Source: Desulfofustis sp. (GTDB lineage Bacteria > Desulfobacterota > Desulfobulbia > Desulfobulbales > Desulfocapsaceae). Taken from it: DNA of 18,827 nucleotides. How positions within the stretch are numbered: position 1 is the first letter of the stretch; the number at the start of each line of letters is the position of its first letter. The DNA lies in contig JARFQM010000137.1 of the NCBI GenBank assembly GCA_029287755.1, positions 1 to 18,827 on the forward strand. Direction: 5' to 3'. The translations under genes were made by a program, and so were the position numbers. Positions 6,112 to 13,087 of this stretch are shown here, piece after piece. Under the pieces are notes generated by a model. It was not told where the DNA came from, ran no database searches, and worked only from the letters and a program-made list of their open reading frames with translations.

Positions 6112-7017
6112 ATGGTTATTCGCTACACGACCACTTCTATCCATGAGGGCCGCCGGCTCGATCACTATCTCGCCGAACAAAGCCCGGATCTCTCCCGCAC
6201 TCTGATCAGAAAGATCATCGATATCGGCGGTGTCCATATCGACGGCCGCCGGGTCCGCAAGGCCGGCCTGGTCCTCAGTGCCGGCCGGCGCATCGAAGTG
6301 CACCGCGACCGCGGTGCACTCGAGCCCTACAGGATTGCCGAGTCTCAGGTGCTCTTCCAGGATGACTACCTGATCGTCTTGGATAAGCCTGCCGGGATAG
6401 AGACTCAGCCGACCCCCGCCCGCTACAAGGGGACCCTCTATGAGGCCCTGCAGGTGTGGCTGAAACGAGACCGTCGATTCGGGCGCCGGCTGGAGATCGG
6501 CATGGCCCAGAGGCTGGACCGTGAGACCAGCGGGGTGATCGCCTTTTCCATCCACCCGCAGGCTCATAAGTCACTGACCGCTCAGATACAGTCCCGCGCA
6601 GCGCAGAAAATCTATCTGGCGCTGGTCGAGGGCCGGCCCGAGCCGACCGCGGGAAGCTACACCTCACGCCTGATCAGGGATCGGTTTTCAAACAGGGTAA
6701 AGTCGACCGCAGGTGGAGGAAAAGAGGCGGTGACCCGCTACCGGGTGGTGAAAACACTCCAGGCGCCCGCGCAGATCAGCATGGTCGAACTGGAATTGAT
6801 CACCGGCAGAACCCATCAGCTGCGGGCTCACCTCTCAGAGGCAGGCCATCCGCTGCTGGGCGACATCCGCTACGGCGGCGCCGACCGTCTGGGCGAGCAC
6901 TCGTTTTCCCGTCATTTTCTTCATTCCCACCGCCTGGAGCTGCGTCATCCGCTCAGCGGCAAACCGCTGAGTTTTTGCGCGGAGCTGCCGCCGGAAATGG
7001 ATCCTGATCAATGGTAA
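6112..7017 (+). CDS. RluA family RNA pseudouridine synthase
   Basis: A 301-residue enzyme that isomerises uridine to pseudouridine in rRNA or tRNA. An N-terminal S4 RNA-binding domain (about 5-75) is followed by the catalytic domain. Its active-site motif is AQRLDRETSG with the catalytic Asp at about 136. The His that commonly starts this motif (HRLD) is Gln here. The conserved GRTHQLRAHL and GHPLLGDIRYGG follow near residues 225-250. The exact target (RluA, RluC or RluD type) cannot be decided. The ATG at 6112 is preferred over an in-frame GTG at 6079 because the S4 domain begins just after it and GGA sits 5 bases upstream. The 3' end of the gene contains a terminator-like hairpin. It is convergent with the UPF0210 gene, with a 39-base gap. 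Confidence 0.9.
   Translation: MVIRYTTTSIHEGRRLDHYLAEQSPDLSRTLIRKIIDIGGVHIDGRRVRKAGLVLSAGRRIEVHRDRGALEPYRIAESQVLFQDDYLIVLDKPAGIETQPTPARYKGTLYEALQVWLKRDRRFGRRLEIGMAQRLDRETSGVIAFSIHPQAHKSLTAQIQSRAAQKIYLALVEGRPEPTAGSYTSRLIRDRFSNRVKSTAGGGKEAVTRYRVVKTLQAPAQISMVELELITGRTHQLRAHLSEAGHPLLGDIRYGGADRLGEHSFSRHFLHSHRLELRHPLSGKPLSFCAELPPEMDPDQW
6297..6320. repeat. Perfect 10-bp inverted repeat with 4-base loop inside the rluA-family gene
   Basis: The arms AGTGCACCGC (6297-6306) and GCGGTGCACT (6311-6320) are exact reverse complements around the loop GACC. It lies in the linker between the S4 and catalytic domains. It would make a very stable mRNA hairpin, but no T-run follows. Confidence 0.6.
6951..6976 (+). 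terminator. Terminator-like hairpin within the 3' end of the pseudouridine synthase gene
   Basis: CTCAGCGG (6952-6959) and CCGCTGAG (6964-6971) form a perfect 8-bp GC-rich stem with a CAAA loop, followed at once by TTTTT (6972-6976). This has the form of a Rho-independent terminator but lies 41 bases before the stop codon, in codons for the conserved HPLSGKPLSF segment. It may be coincidence, or it may set a fraction of shortened transcripts. Confidence 0.3.
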
Positions 7018-7056
7018 GCGGCAACATCTGCACAGACCGGTACAGCCCCCCTCCCT

Positions 7057-8442
7057 TTAATTCTTGAAACTGTGCACCGGAGCTGGACTGCGCCCGCCCC
7101 AGCCGATAAAGCGCGACGATTTGCCGACGTTGCGAACCGCCATGATCGGACTGGCCCCGAACAGGCCGCCGAAACTGACCGACTCGCCGACCTCCTTGCC
7201 GGGGACCGGAATGATCCTTACCGCGGTGGTCTTGTTGTTGACCATTCCCAGCGCCATTTCATCGGCTATGATGGCGGAAATGGTGTCCCCGTCCACCGAG
7301 CCCGGAATGGCAACCATATCGATGCCGACCGAACAGACACAGGTCATGGCTTCAAGTTTTTCCAGGCAAAGATCCCCGTTGCCCACTGCTTCAGCCAGTA
7401 CCGCATCTTCCATCACCGGGATGAAGGCCCCGCTGAGCCCGCCCACGGTCTTTGAGGCAAAGATCCCGCCCTTCTTCACCGCGTCGTTAAGCATTGCCAG
7501 GATTGCCGTCGAGCCGGGAGCGCCAATGGCGTCCACTCCGAGGATGTGCAGGATCTCACCGACGCTGTCGCCTACCTTAGGGGTCGGCGCCAGGGAGAGA
7601 TCGACAACGCCGAAGCTGACCCCCAGGATATCGGATACCTGCCTGCCAACCAGTTCCCCGCAGCGGGTCACGCGAAAGGTCGTCTGCTTTATCTCCTCGG
7701 CGATTTCGTCAAGTTTGAGGCCGTTCTCGCCAGCCTCTCTGGCGCTGATCAGCTTCTCCAGGGACCGGGCGATTACCCCCGGTCCGGAGACGCCCACATT
7801 GAGTACCGTGTCCGCTTCCTCGACACCGTGAATGGCCCCCGCCATGAAAGGGTTGTCGCCGGGCTGATTGCAGAATACCACGAATTTGGCGGCCCCGAAT
7901 CCGCCCTGGTCTGCAGTGCGCTCGGCGATCTCCTTAATGGTAGGCCCGAGCATGGCCAGGGCGTCCATGTTGATGCCTTTCTGGGAAGAGGCGATATTGA
8001 TCGAGGCGCACACCGTTTCCGAGACCCGCAGCGCCTCGGGGAGACTGTGAATGTATTCCCGGTCGGTCTTGGTCAACCCCTTCTCCACCTGGGCCGAAAA
8101 TCCGCCCAGAATGTCGACCCCCACAGCGGCGGCCGCCCGGTCCAGAGAAATCGCCAGGGAGACGAAGTCATCACGGCTGAAGCCCGCTCCGACGAAAGAG
8201 ATCGGGGTGATCGAGATGCGTTTGTTGACCACCGGAATGCCGAGTTTGCGGGAAACGAAGTTGCAGGTTTCGACGAACTTTCCGGCCCTTTCGGAAATAC
8301 GGTCTTCGATAGTGCGGCAGGTCTGGCCGATGGAGGAAGCCCGGCAGTCGAGCAGATTGATACCCATGGTGACGGTGCGGACATCGAGATTTTCCTTCTG
8401 GATCATCTCGACGGTTGCCAGAATCTGGTCTGAGCGCAGCAT
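7057..8442 (-). CDS. UPF0210 / DUF711 family protein (PFL-like fold)
   Basis: A 461-residue protein, close to the normal length of the UPF0210 (DUF711) family. Recognisable stretches are the N-terminal EMIQKENLDVRTVTMGINLL, the ITPISFVGAGFSRDD segment, the Gly-rich NVGVSGPGVI, and the C-terminal IPVPGKEVGESVSFGGLFG. The family is structurally related to pyruvate formate-lyase-like barrels, but no glycyl radical motif is evident and no reaction is known. A strong ribosome site, AAGGAG, lies 5 bases before the ATG. The double-ACT gene ends 38 bases upstream. The UPF0237 (ACT)-UPF0210 gene pair is conserved in many bacteria, so the ACT protein is probably its regulatory partner or ligand sensor. 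The stop is TAA. Confidence 0.88.
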   Translation of the reverse strand: MLRSDQILATVEMIQKENLDVRTVTMGINLLDCRASSIGQTCRTIEDRISERAGKFVETCNFVSRKLGIPVVNKRISITPISFVGAGFSRDDFVSLAISLDRAAAAVGVDILGGFSAQVEKGLTKTDREYIHSLPEALRVSETVCASINIASSQKGINMDALAMLGPTIKEIAERTADQGGFGAAKFVVFCNQPGDNPFMAGAIHGVEEADTVLNVGVSGPGVIARSLEKLISAREAGENGLKLDEIAEEIKQTTFRVTRCGELVGRQVSDILGVSFGVVDLSLAPTPKVGDSVGEILHILGVDAIGAPGSTAILAMLNDAVKKGGIFASKTVGGLSGAFIPVMEDAVLAEAVGNGDLCLEKLEAMTCVCSVGIDMVAIPGSVDGDTISAIIADEMALGMVNNKTTAVRIIPVPGKEVGESVSFGGLFGASPIMAVRNVGKSSRFIGWGGRSPAPVHSFKN

Positions 8443-8480
8443 GCTAACTCCTTGATAAAGCTTTGGTAAGTGCGTGTGAT

Positions 8481-9035
8481 TTAAAAAGGGATTTCATTGG
8501 TTACCTTGAACAGGTCGTGGTGCTGCAGGACGATCTGGAGACCCTGGTCCCGGGCATAGTCAGCCAATGCGTCGCGCACTTCGACTATGGATTTCACTCT
8601 GCTCAAATCGAGCTGGAGCACCATGGTGTAGATGTCTTCCTTGATGGTGGTGGCCAGATCGAGAATGTTGATATCGTGCTCGAAACAAAATGAACTGACG
8701 CCGTACACCAGACCTTTGCGGTTTGGTCCCTGGGTGGTCATGATGTAGGTTTTGGGGGGCAGTTCGGATAGTGCCGGGTCGGGAGCCGTGGTGATCGTGC
8801 GGGCCACCACGTCCAGAGTGGTCGGGCTGTCGATGGCGTCGATTTTCTTCATCAGCATGTCCGGGGAGACATCCTCGTCGAAGGTGGCGAAAAGGATCAT
8901 GGTCAAATAGCCGCCCAGGGTGGATTGGTTGAGATCGGCCAGATCACCGCCGAGCTCGTACACGGCTCCGGTGATGTCGGCCACAATGCCGGTGCGGTCC
9001 TTGGACATGACCGAAATGATCATCTGTGTGCTCAT
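8481..9035 (-). CDS. Double ACT-domain protein (UPF0237 / GcvR-like)
   Basis: A 184-residue protein made of two ACT domains, about residues 3-80 (MIISVMSKDRTGIVADIT) and 93-175 (YIMTTQGPNRKGLVYGVSS). The ACT signature of a strand followed by D/N-R-x-G-I/L-V appears in both. ACT domains bind small ligands, often amino acids, at subunit interfaces. The usual UPF0237 partner of UPF0210 is a single ACT domain of about 90 residues. This one is doubled, like the glycine-cleavage regulator GcvR, but has no DNA-binding part. The ATG at 9035 is chosen: GGAG lies 9 bases upstream and the first beta strand starts directly. A longer open frame upstream overlaps mtaD and is not coding. It sits between mtaD (40-base gap) and UPF0210 (38-base gap), all on the minus strand. 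Confidence 0.85.
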   Translation of the reverse strand: MSTQMIISVMSKDRTGIVADITGAVYELGGDLADLNQSTLGGYLTMILFATFDEDVSPDMLMKKIDAIDSPTTLDVVARTITTAPDPALSELPPKTYIMTTQGPNRKGLVYGVSSFCFEHDINILDLATTIKEDIYTMVLQLDLSRVKSIVEVRDALADYARDQGLQIVLQHHDLFKVTNEIPF

Positions 9036-9075
9036 GGTTTGACGCTCCAGTCGTGAGTCATTGGCTATGACTGTT

Positions 9076-10383
9076 TCAAGGCAATGGCGCGAGGCCTTCA
9101 GCGAGATGGTTAACTCTTTCAATAACTTCATCGACGGAGAAGGTGAGAATCCGTTTCTCCTGCATGACCAGTAGGCCGTCGATGATGACAGTGTCGACAT
9201 CGGCTCCGGAGGCCCCGTACACCAGAAGATCCTGGTTGTAAAAGGGCACCAGGTGGGGCTGATGGATATCGACCAGGATGAGATCCGCGCGTCTGCCCGG
9301 CCCAATGCTGCCGATCGAGTCGACCCCTACGGCGCGGGCTCCCGAGGCGGTGGCGCAGTCCAGCACCTGCCTGGCACTCATTGCGGTGGCCTCGCCGCGG
9401 GAGAGTTTCTGCAATTTGGCCAGCATATCCATTTCCCTGAACATATCCAGACTGTTGTTTGAGGCGCACCCGTCGGTGCCCAGCCCGACGGGTGCGCCCT
9501 GGTCAAGCAGGTCGGCAACTGGCGCGATACCGGAAGCGAGCTTGGCATTGCTTTGGGGACAGGTAACGAGGCCGGCGCCCTGGGTGGCCAGGGTGGTTAT
9601 ATCGCTTTTCTCCAGCCAGACCGCGTGGATGCAGGTGCAGTTCGAATCGAGCAGCCCTAGAGCCGCGAGATGGCCGGCAGGGGTATCGGATCGGGGCTCG
9701 ATGATCTGCTGCATTTCGGTCTGCGACTCGGCCAGGTGAATAAAAAAACGCACTCCTTTGGCATCGGCCAGTTTCTTGGCCTTGACCAGGGTTGCCGGGG
9801 AACAGGTGTAGGGGCTGTGGGCGAAGACCGCAGGACTGACCAGTGAATTGGTGTCCTGCCACTGGTCGATAAAGCGTTCGACGGTTTCTATGTTCTTGGC
9901 CGGATCGGGGACGCTGGGGACCGAGAAGTCGACGATGCCGTGCCCCACCACCGCCCGTATGCCGGCATCACCAAAAGCGCGGGCAGCGTGGCCCGAGTAG
10001 AAATAGCCGTCGGCCACGCAGGTGGTGCCGGAACTGATCATTTCCGCGGCCGCCAGTTTGGCGGACCAGTAGACCATTTCCGGATTAACGTGGGCGGCTT
10101 CGGCCGGAAAGATATGGTCATGCAGCCAGCTGTGCAGGCTCAGGTCGTCGGCAAAGCCGCGGAAGAGCGTCATGGCACAGTGATTATGGCCGTTGACCAG
10201 GCCGGGCATGAGCAGTTTCTCCCCGGCTTCGATGACCTGAAAGTCATTCGGGTCAGGACACTCGGTCATCGGGCCCAGCGCGGTCACCCAGGCTCCCTCG
10301 ACCACCACGAAATGGTCGTAGAGTAGGTGGGTTGCGGCTGCCCTTAAGAGGGTGCAGCCGCGTATGAGAATTCTGTCCGTCAT
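9076..10383 (-). CDS. mtaD: 5-methylthioadenosine / S-adenosylhomocysteine deaminase (amidohydrolase)
   Basis: A 435-residue amidohydrolase of the MtaD/TrzN group, normal in length. Metal and catalytic residues are visible: PGLVNGHNH (H66, H68), HLAESQTE (H216, E219), IHAVW (H253) and GLGTDGCASNN (D304). The family deaminates methylthioadenosine or S-adenosylhomocysteine to the inosine form in methionine/SAM salvage. Some members act on other adenosine-like substrates, so the substrate is inferred. It is the first gene of a three-gene minus-strand operon with the double-ACT and UPF0210 genes, which suggests that those poorly known proteins may be tied to SAM or amino acid metabolism. A dyad symmetry lies over the putative -10 of its promoter. 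The start ATG at 10383 lies directly ahead of the DRILIRGCTLL strand. The stop is TGA. Confidence 0.88.
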   Translation of the reverse strand: MTDRILIRGCTLLRAAATHLLYDHFVVVEGAWVTALGPMTECPDPNDFQVIEAGEKLLMPGLVNGHNHCAMTLFRGFADDLSLHSWLHDHIFPAEAAHVNPEMVYWSAKLAAAEMISSGTTCVADGYFYSGHAARAFGDAGIRAVVGHGIVDFSVPSVPDPAKNIETVERFIDQWQDTNSLVSPAVFAHSPYTCSPATLVKAKKLADAKGVRFFIHLAESQTEMQQIIEPRSDTPAGHLAALGLLDSNCTCIHAVWLEKSDITTLATQGAGLVTCPQSNAKLASGIAPVADLLDQGAPVGLGTDGCASNNSLDMFREMDMLAKLQKLSRGEATAMSARQVLDCATASGARAVGVDSIGSIGPGRRADLILVDIHQPHLVPFYNQDLLVYGASGADVDTVIIDGLLVMQEKRILTFSVDEVIERVNHLAEGLAPLP

Positions 10384-10425
10384 CCAATAGAGCCGTAAAA
10401 AAACCAGGTGAGATTTGGGTAATAA

Positions 10426-10444
10426 TCGTTACTATACATAACGA
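10426..10444. promoter_or_regulatory. Dyad-symmetric operator candidate overlapping a possible mtaD -10 box
   Basis: TCGTTA (10426-10431) and TAACGA (10439-10444) are exact inverted arms around a 7-base spacer. On the minus strand TATAGT (10436-10431), a 5 of 6 match to the -10 consensus, lies inside the dyad, about 48 bases before the mtaD start. No good -35 is found at the right distance (TTGGAC is only 13 bases away). The geometry would suit a repressor site, but no regulator gene is nearby. Confidence 0.35.
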
Positions 10445-10530
10445 CAAAAGTCCAACCCATCCCCTCAGGCACCGCCACCGCCGGCTTTTCGTGCGCACCT
10501 CGCCTGGCTGGGCGCCTTGACCTTTTGTCG
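10442..10530. repeat. Inverted-repeat-bounded intergenic element, possibly a dispersed repeat or small structured RNA
   Basis: CGACAAAAG (10442-10450) and CTTTTGTCG (10522-10530) are exact 9-base inverted arms enclosing a 71-base, very GC-rich core. Inside, AGGCACC (10468-10474) can pair with GGCGCCT (10512-10518) with one mismatch. The element differs in composition from the AT-rich flanks. It could be a REP/MITE-like intergenic repeat of the kind common in Desulfobacterota or a structured RNA. I do not see the SRP (4.5S) signature motif in it, nor a clear target-site duplication. Confidence 0.4.
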
Positions 10531-10595
10531 CTGGATAACTAACACTGATCTGAAGAGACGAACGACTTGTCCGCTGCCAGACAGATTATAGGAAG

Positions 10596-11015
10596 ATGAC
10601 TGATAAATATAAAGGTGAAAATGTTCGGCCGCCGGCCCACCGTTCCCCTTACCCGCTGAGTCGTCTGGCGCCGTCCATAGAACTGGTTGAGCTGGCCAGG
10701 GAATTGAGTGAGGCCGACGATATGCTGACCGTGCAGGCCACCGCTCAACTGCGGCTGCTGGCCGAGCAAATGGCTCAGCTTCGTGTTAAGGCCCGGCGGA
10801 TTCTGTCGGAAACCAGAGAGCATCAGGAGCTTCACCGGGCTCAGTGCGGATTCAGCAAAAAACCGGGGCACGCGTACCATCTGTATAAAAAGCGCTCCGG
10901 TACCCTGGTGTTTTCGCTGGTCGGGCCTTCCGAATGGGGGCCCAAAGCACCGTTCGAATATGTCGGTACCTACCGGCTCGAGTTGGACAAGACCTGGAAA
11001 AAAATAGAAGGATAG
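10596..11015 (+). CDS. DUF2452 domain protein
   Basis: A 139-residue soluble protein of unknown function. It shows the features of the DUF2452 family as I recall them: PYPLSRLAPSIELVELAREL near the N-terminus, a helical middle (LRLLAEQMAQLRVKARRIL), then ELHRAQCGFSKKPGHAYHLY and FSLVGPSEWG followed by an aromatic-rich C-terminus. There is no signal peptide or membrane segment. AGGAAG lies directly against the ATG, a close ribosome site. It is the first gene of the long plus-strand cluster, 35 bases before the OB/HD nuclease gene. A nearby TTGACC (10518-10523) could be a -35 but lacks a good -10. The stop is TAG. Confidence 0.75.
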   Translation: MTDKYKGENVRPPAHRSPYPLSRLAPSIELVELARELSEADDMLTVQATAQLRLLAEQMAQLRVKARRILSETREHQELHRAQCGFSKKPGHAYHLYKKRSGTLVFSLVGPSEWGPKAPFEYVGTYRLELDKTWKKIEG

Positions 11016-11050
11016 CTGGTTCCGCAGATCAGGGGAACGGCTTTTGATAA

Positions 11051-12082
11051 ATGGAAAAAAAAGGATTCATAGACAGTCTTAAAGAGGGCCAGCAGGTCGA
11101 TGAACTCTTTCTGGTGAAATCGGTCCGCTTGGCCGAGACTCGCGCAGGCAAGCCCTATCTTTCCCTGGTTTTTGCAGACCGAAGCGGCGAGATCGGCGGA
11201 CCTGCCTGGGACAACGCCGAAGCCCTGGAAAAAATCTGCACCCCGGGCAGGGTCGTCCGGGTGTGCGGGGCGGTTCAGACCTATCGCGACCAGCTGCAGT
11301 TGAAAGTGGATCATCTCGAAGCCGTGGCGCAGCAAGACCTGAGTATGAGCGACTATCTGGCCGCCAGCAGCCGGCCCCCGGCAGCGATGGAAGCGGAGCT
11401 CGCCCAGCTGCTTGGTGCAATTGCAGACCCGTTTCTCCGCAGACTGCTGCACAAGATATTTCATGACACAGAGGTGGGCGAACGGTTCCAGCATGCTCCG
11501 GCGGCCAAGGGCATTCATCATGCCTACCGGGGCGGCCTGCTCGAGCATTCACTCTCCATGGCCAAGGTAGCCACCCTGTTGGCCGATCACTACCGCGCCG
11601 TAAACAAGGATCTGGTGGTTGCCGGGGCCCTCCTGCATGATATCGGTAAAACCGTGGAGCTTCATAGCGAGGTGGGGGTCATCGATTATACCGATATCGG
11701 CCGGCTCAAGGGACACGTGGTGATCGGCAGCGAATTCATTGCCGGGGTGGCCGAAGAGATAGAGGATTTCCCCACGGATGTGCTGACCCACTTGCAGCAC
11801 CTGGTGCTGAGCCATCATGGGAAGCAGGAGTTCGGATCCCCGATTGTGCCGATGACCGCGGAAGCCATTTTGCTGAGTTTCATCGATGATATGGATGCCA
11901 AGATGAGTCTGGTCGACCAGCTGAGCAACAAGCTCAAGTCGGACGGCCCTGCCTGGAGTGATTATCAGCGCAGCCTGGAGCGATATATCCTGCTTAGACC
12001 GGCAGCCAGCAACAAAGAGACCAGTGAGATCAAGGCCGAGGACGGCGAGCAGAATTCGACCCGGCAGCACACGCTGTTTTAA
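11051..12082 (+). CDS. OB-fold / HD-domain 3'-5' exoribonuclease, YhaM-like
   Basis: A 343-residue protein. The N-terminal OB-fold nucleic-acid-binding domain (about 8-95) has the YhaM-type LxxVxxxRxGKPYLSLVFADRSGEI pattern. The HD phosphohydrolase domain (about 155-300) has metal ligands H166 (GLLEHSL) and the H196-D197 pair (LLHDIGK). It is followed by LVLSHHGKQEFGSP and the FIDDMDAKM segment typical of YhaM/CBF1. YhaM trims RNA, and some DNA, from the 3' end with Mn or Co in Gram-positive bacteria; related proteins are common in Desulfobacterota. The C-terminal 45 residues are low in conserved character. It precedes holB by only 3 bases, so the two are very likely co-translated, which makes a role in nucleic acid processing at replication conceivable. 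Confidence 0.85.
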   Translation: MEKKGFIDSLKEGQQVDELFLVKSVRLAETRAGKPYLSLVFADRSGEIGGPAWDNAEALEKICTPGRVVRVCGAVQTYRDQLQLKVDHLEAVAQQDLSMSDYLAASSRPPAAMEAELAQLLGAIADPFLRRLLHKIFHDTEVGERFQHAPAAKGIHHAYRGGLLEHSLSMAKVATLLADHYRAVNKDLVVAGALLHDIGKTVELHSEVGVIDYTDIGRLKGHVVIGSEFIAGVAEEIEDFPTDVLTHLQHLVLSHHGKQEFGSPIVPMTAEAILLSFIDDMDAKMSLVDQLSNKLKSDGPAWSDYQRSLERYILLRPAASNKETSEIKAEDGEQNSTRQHTLF

Positions 12083-12085
12083 CTG

Positions 12086-13042
12086 ATGCTGAACGATCTA
12101 TCCTTTGCAGCGCTGGCAGGCCAGCAGAAAGTCAAGACGGTACTCGGCCGCAGCCTGGATTCAGGCAGAATGCCGCATGCCTACCTTTTTCGGGGACCGG
12201 ACGGGGTCGGTAAAAAACTGACCGCCCTGCTCACTGCTGCCCGCCTCAACTGCCTTGCTCCGGAGGGTGGCAACGGCTGCGGATTATGTTCATCATGCCG
12301 CCGGCTCCGGTCAGGGAATCATCCCGATGTGGTCGTCATGGCCCCGGAAAATGGCAGTATCAGGATCGATCGGGTCAGAGAGCTGTGCCGCTCACTTTCG
12401 TACCCTCCCTACGAGTCCGCAATCAGAGTGGTGATCATTGAGGACGTCCACACGATGACCACGGAGGCGGCCAACAGTTTGCTCAAGACCTTGGAGGAGC
12501 CGCCCGAGAATAATCTTCTGATTCTCACCGCAGAAGCAAGCAGAGAGTTGCTGCCGACCATTGTGTCGCGCTGTCAGGCCGTGACGTTTTATGGCCTGCC
12601 GATCGACCAATGCACCCGATTGATCGAGCACAAGCTGCCGGGAATCGGCTTCGACGAGGCTCGGCTGCTGGCCCAGCTGAGCGACGGCAGCCCCGGTATC
12701 GCCCTGGCCTTGAAAGAGAAGGAGCTGGTGGCCCGCTACCGGGCGGTGGTGAGCTTGCTGGAAGCCGGGGTGAGCACAGACCAGGATAGCGTTACCCCAG
12801 TGTTGGAGACCGCCGCCGAGCTTGCCGCCTTGAAAGAGGATCTGCCGCTGTTCCTGGGGTTGTTGAAGATCTGGGTGAGAGATCTGATGAAGGCGGCAGC
12901 GGAAGCCAATTTCGATGTCCAGAAACAAAGACTTGCGGCACTCGACAGGGCGCACCGCCAACTGGAAAGAAACTGCAACCGAACCCTGGTTTCCGAGGTC
13001 CTCCTTTTTAATTTACAATCACCAGTGGCTGAAGTATCCTAA
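12086..13042 (+). CDS. holB: DNA polymerase III subunit delta' (clamp loader)
   Basis: A 318-residue AAA+ protein, slightly shorter than the E. coli 334. Walker-A-like GPDGVGKK (37-44) and a four-cysteine zinc site (C56, C65, C68, C71) have the family spacing. Then come IIEDVHTMTTEAANSLLKTL with LEEPPENN, and the SRC motif (IVSRCQ). Delta' acts with delta and tau/gamma to load the beta clamp on DNA. Its gene often follows tmk; here it follows the OB/HD nuclease by 3 bases. Downstream ricT and metG are its usual partners (the holB-ricT-metG order is widely conserved). The stop is TAA. Confidence 0.93.
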   Translation: MLNDLSFAALAGQQKVKTVLGRSLDSGRMPHAYLFRGPDGVGKKLTALLTAARLNCLAPEGGNGCGLCSSCRRLRSGNHPDVVVMAPENGSIRIDRVRELCRSLSYPPYESAIRVVIIEDVHTMTTEAANSLLKTLEEPPENNLLILTAEASRELLPTIVSRCQAVTFYGLPIDQCTRLIEHKLPGIGFDEARLLAQLSDGSPGIALALKEKELVARYRAVVSLLEAGVSTDQDSVTPVLETAAELAALKEDLPLFLGLLKIWVRDLMKAAAEANFDVQKQRLAALDRAHRQLERNCNRTLVSEVLLFNLQSPVAEVS

Positions 13043-13087
13043 TTTGTTTGGTCAGCTACAGAATCGGCTGGATTAATTGATAGAATT

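Noticed and set aside
7546..8433. A 295-codon plus-strand open frame antisense to the UPF0210 gene
   Set aside because: No family motif; the opposite strand encodes a full-length conserved protein with a strong ribosome site.
9036..9305. A 90-residue N-terminal extension of the double-ACT protein
   Set aside because: It overlaps the mtaD coding sequence out of frame, and the ACT fold begins directly at the ATG at 9035.
10442..10530. SRP (4.5S) RNA gene
   Set aside because: The element has the size and a closing stem, but the conserved apical GGAAGG / AGCA loop of SRP RNA is absent on both strands.
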